Of a stretch of 64,000 nucleotides of DNA, positions 62,164 to 64,000 are shown piece by piece. The stretch is taken from positions 248,001-312,000 of the forward strand of contig QJNS01000033.1 of the NCBI GenBank assembly GCA_004154925.1, read 5' to 3'. The translations under genes and the position numbers were made by a program. Position 1 is the first letter of the stretch, and every line of letters starts with the position of its first letter. Source of the DNA: Monosporascus cannonballus. Lineage: Eukaryota > Ascomycota > Sordariomycetes > Xylariales. The notes beneath the pieces were generated by a model. It did not search any database, was not told the DNA's origin, and saw only the letters and a program-made list of their open reading frames with translations.

Positions 62164-64000
62164 TGTGAGAATATAAGCCCTATAAGGATGAGGCTGGTAG
62201 CCGACCAGCCACCGATCAGCTACCGGCCCACTTACTAATATAAATTTACCATCTGGCAGCTAGTAAGACACGGCAGATAGAAATAACCTAATATATTTAC
62301 TTCTTGGAATTTGCTTTACGATTAGTCAGAAATCACCTTACCGCAGCTTATAGTTATTTATTATTTTATAATTTTTCTATCTTTATTATAGAAGATAATA
62401 AAATAATTACTAAAACCAAAACTCGCCGACTATAAAATAAACTTAAATTATCAATCGAAAAACCCGCAGATCGGAACCTAATTAACGAACGATTAATTAC
62501 GATATAAAAATAGGCTAAAAAACTTATAATAAAGCCTTAACGGGCAGAAAATTACGGTTCTTAAATTCATAGATTCCATTACATATATAATAAAAACGTA
62601 TCTTGATAACCGTTAGTTAAACAGTCAGAAAACAGGCATAACATAACAACCGTATCCCGGAATTCAAAATAAAAAAAGGTTAAGCGCCCTAATAATGAGC
62701 AGATTTTGGAAATTATCCGTTAATAAAATAAATAGCATTCGGAATTATTGCAATAACTGGCCGAATAACAAATAATAGCAGAAATTAAAAAAAAATGATA
62801 AATTAACTATAATACCGTTCTAAAAGCTTAAAAACGATAAGGAAATATTACGTTATAATTGCTAGAAACTTTTTGAACATACATTAATTTAAAATAAAAA
62901 TTAAATAAAAATTAATATAAAGCTTTACGTTAAAAAGTTAAGGCAAAATGTCATTATTCATATTTAATAACCAATAGGATATATAAATATTTTTATTACG
63001 AACATTTAGTAATTATACCGCGTTACGCTTAATTGTTTTAATTACGAAAAAAACTAAAAATAAAAAACTTATAAATTTTTATTAAAAGAAGTTCAGTAAA
63101 TGCTAATATTCTCGATAAGAAATATAAAGAATAATTTCTAAAATTATAATAACGACTTAATTAATTATTATTAAACATTTATGGTAAATAAAAGGTTTTA
63201 ATTTATAAACTAAAACTTACAGAGGTTTTTAGCCCGGAAAATAATCGGAATAATAACTGTTTTTCTTTTAATTATTATTATAAATTAAAATCAAGTTTAC
63301 AAAATATGTTATTACCAAAAACCGTTAAACTGGAACGAACTAATAATATAACAAATAAGGCAAAGGAAAACCGATCAATTTTTATCAAAAATATTAATAA
63401 AAATAAATAATGTTATTTTAATGCAGTCGGAAGAAAGAATGCTTAAAGCAAATTAAAAATGCTACGTAAAAACGATAAGGACCGCAGGCGTTCTTATATT
63501 CGGAAAGCACATAATCGTTAATTTAATTCCAATCGAAATAAAGTCGAACAACCTAATACCCTTAATTCTTACAAGGGCCCACTTAAATATTACAATTATG
63601 GGAAACTAAGCTATTAAAACATAAATTATAAACCCACACAAGATACTAAAACCTTATTATCCCGGCCATACGGAAGCCAATTTTCGAAAGCCGTATAAAA
63701 TATCATAATATATAACGATAAATTAAACCAGTCCCTGAATATAAATCTAAAAAAGCCGGAATAAACGTAGACATCTAATCCATATCGGCTCATAATTATA
63801 AAACCGTCGGAATAAAACCACTCTTTAAAAAAAGGTGTTTATCAAAGGAAATACGAAAAATATAAATATTAAAGCACAAATAAATATTATAAAGAGAAAA
63901 ATAACGAAAAAACTGATTTTCTAACCACTTTCTGTAAATATTCCAGGCCTTATCGGCCGTAACGGCATATATATCAAATATTATAGAGCTTACGAAATTA
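62164..64000 (+). mobile_element. Ty3/gypsy-like element R2, right copy: LTR and gag, cut by window end
   Basis: Starts TGTGAGAATATAAGCC. The first 700 bp are the partner of 1080-1790. The plus-strand gag region follows, with a zinc-knuckle relic at 63588-63629. The LTR has GACCAGCCACCGATCAGC and a CTAATATAAATTTACC stretch that may hold the TATA box. Pol would lie beyond the window. Frames are broken by TAA/TAG throughout. Confidence 0.7.
63588..63629 (+). pseudogene. Gag zinc knuckle of R2 with all four ligands mutated
   Basis: Codons read Y-Y-N-Y-G-K-L-S-Y-stop-N-I-N-Y. The spacing CX2CX4HX4C is exact, but every Cys and the His are now TAT (Tyr), each explained by one G-to-A or C-to-T step. 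The surrounding G-K-L signature confirms a retroviral-type zinc knuckle. Confidence 0.8.

Noticed and set aside
1..64000. CRISPR-like arrays or a bacterial origin
   Set aside because: No regularly spaced identical repeats with unique spacers; introns and LTR chromoviruses point to a fungal nuclear genome.

Overview
The window looks like nuclear DNA of a filamentous ascomycete fungus (Pezizomycotina). It has short spliceosomal introns (52, 75, 65 and 64 bp) with GTRAGT-type donors. It contains fungal membrane-protein families and nested Ty3/gypsy elements with a chromodomain. Most of the window carries a repeat-induced point mutation (RIP) footprint: very A+T-rich DNA, depleted in CpA/TpG while CpG survives, with TAA/TAG where repeat ORFs should be open and almost only C-to-T and G-to-A differences between LTR partners.

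Layout. 1-17.7 kb is a gene desert: a gypsy fragment with LTR and gag (1080-1790), a chromovirus pol/gag relic (about 1800-5900), then mostly featureless AT-rich DNA with a 13-bp minisatellite. 18195-24878 is a complete minus-strand chromovirus with a near-matching 5-bp target duplication. 24.9-28.2 kb is a GC-balanced island with one intact three-exon gene (minus strand, 757 aa) for an ArsB/NhaD-type anion permease. 28.25-31.4 kb is a RIP-degraded tract with a coding-like minus-strand frame. 31607-31819 is a MITE-like element with long terminal inverted repeats and a 6-bp duplication. 32.28-34.26 kb holds a multi-pass membrane protein gene broken by two nonsense codons and apparent frameshifts. 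34.6-62.2 kb is a stack of nested LTR elements: a 1972-bp element D (35025-36996), chromovirus E2 (37502-44243), gypsy element B (45199-49597) and chromovirus C (53674-60350). They sit inside older chromovirus copies (E3 and a second copy with a different LTR type). 62.16-64 kb starts another gypsy element on the plus strand, the same family as the piece at 1080.

The two single-copy genes are islands between RIP-mutated repeats. The permease gene is intact. The second gene carries TGA and TAG codons that single C-to-T changes could explain, so RIP leakage may have killed it. The most interesting structural signals are as follows: element ends are spared from RIP on both sides while interiors are saturated; the chromovirus family has three interchangeable LTR middle regions and two different gag N-terminal halves joined to a shared pol; the small LTR element D carries an unrecognised coding tract; and a previously unnamed MITE is present. 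No functional RNA gene, CRISPR array or complete new multi-gene system was found.
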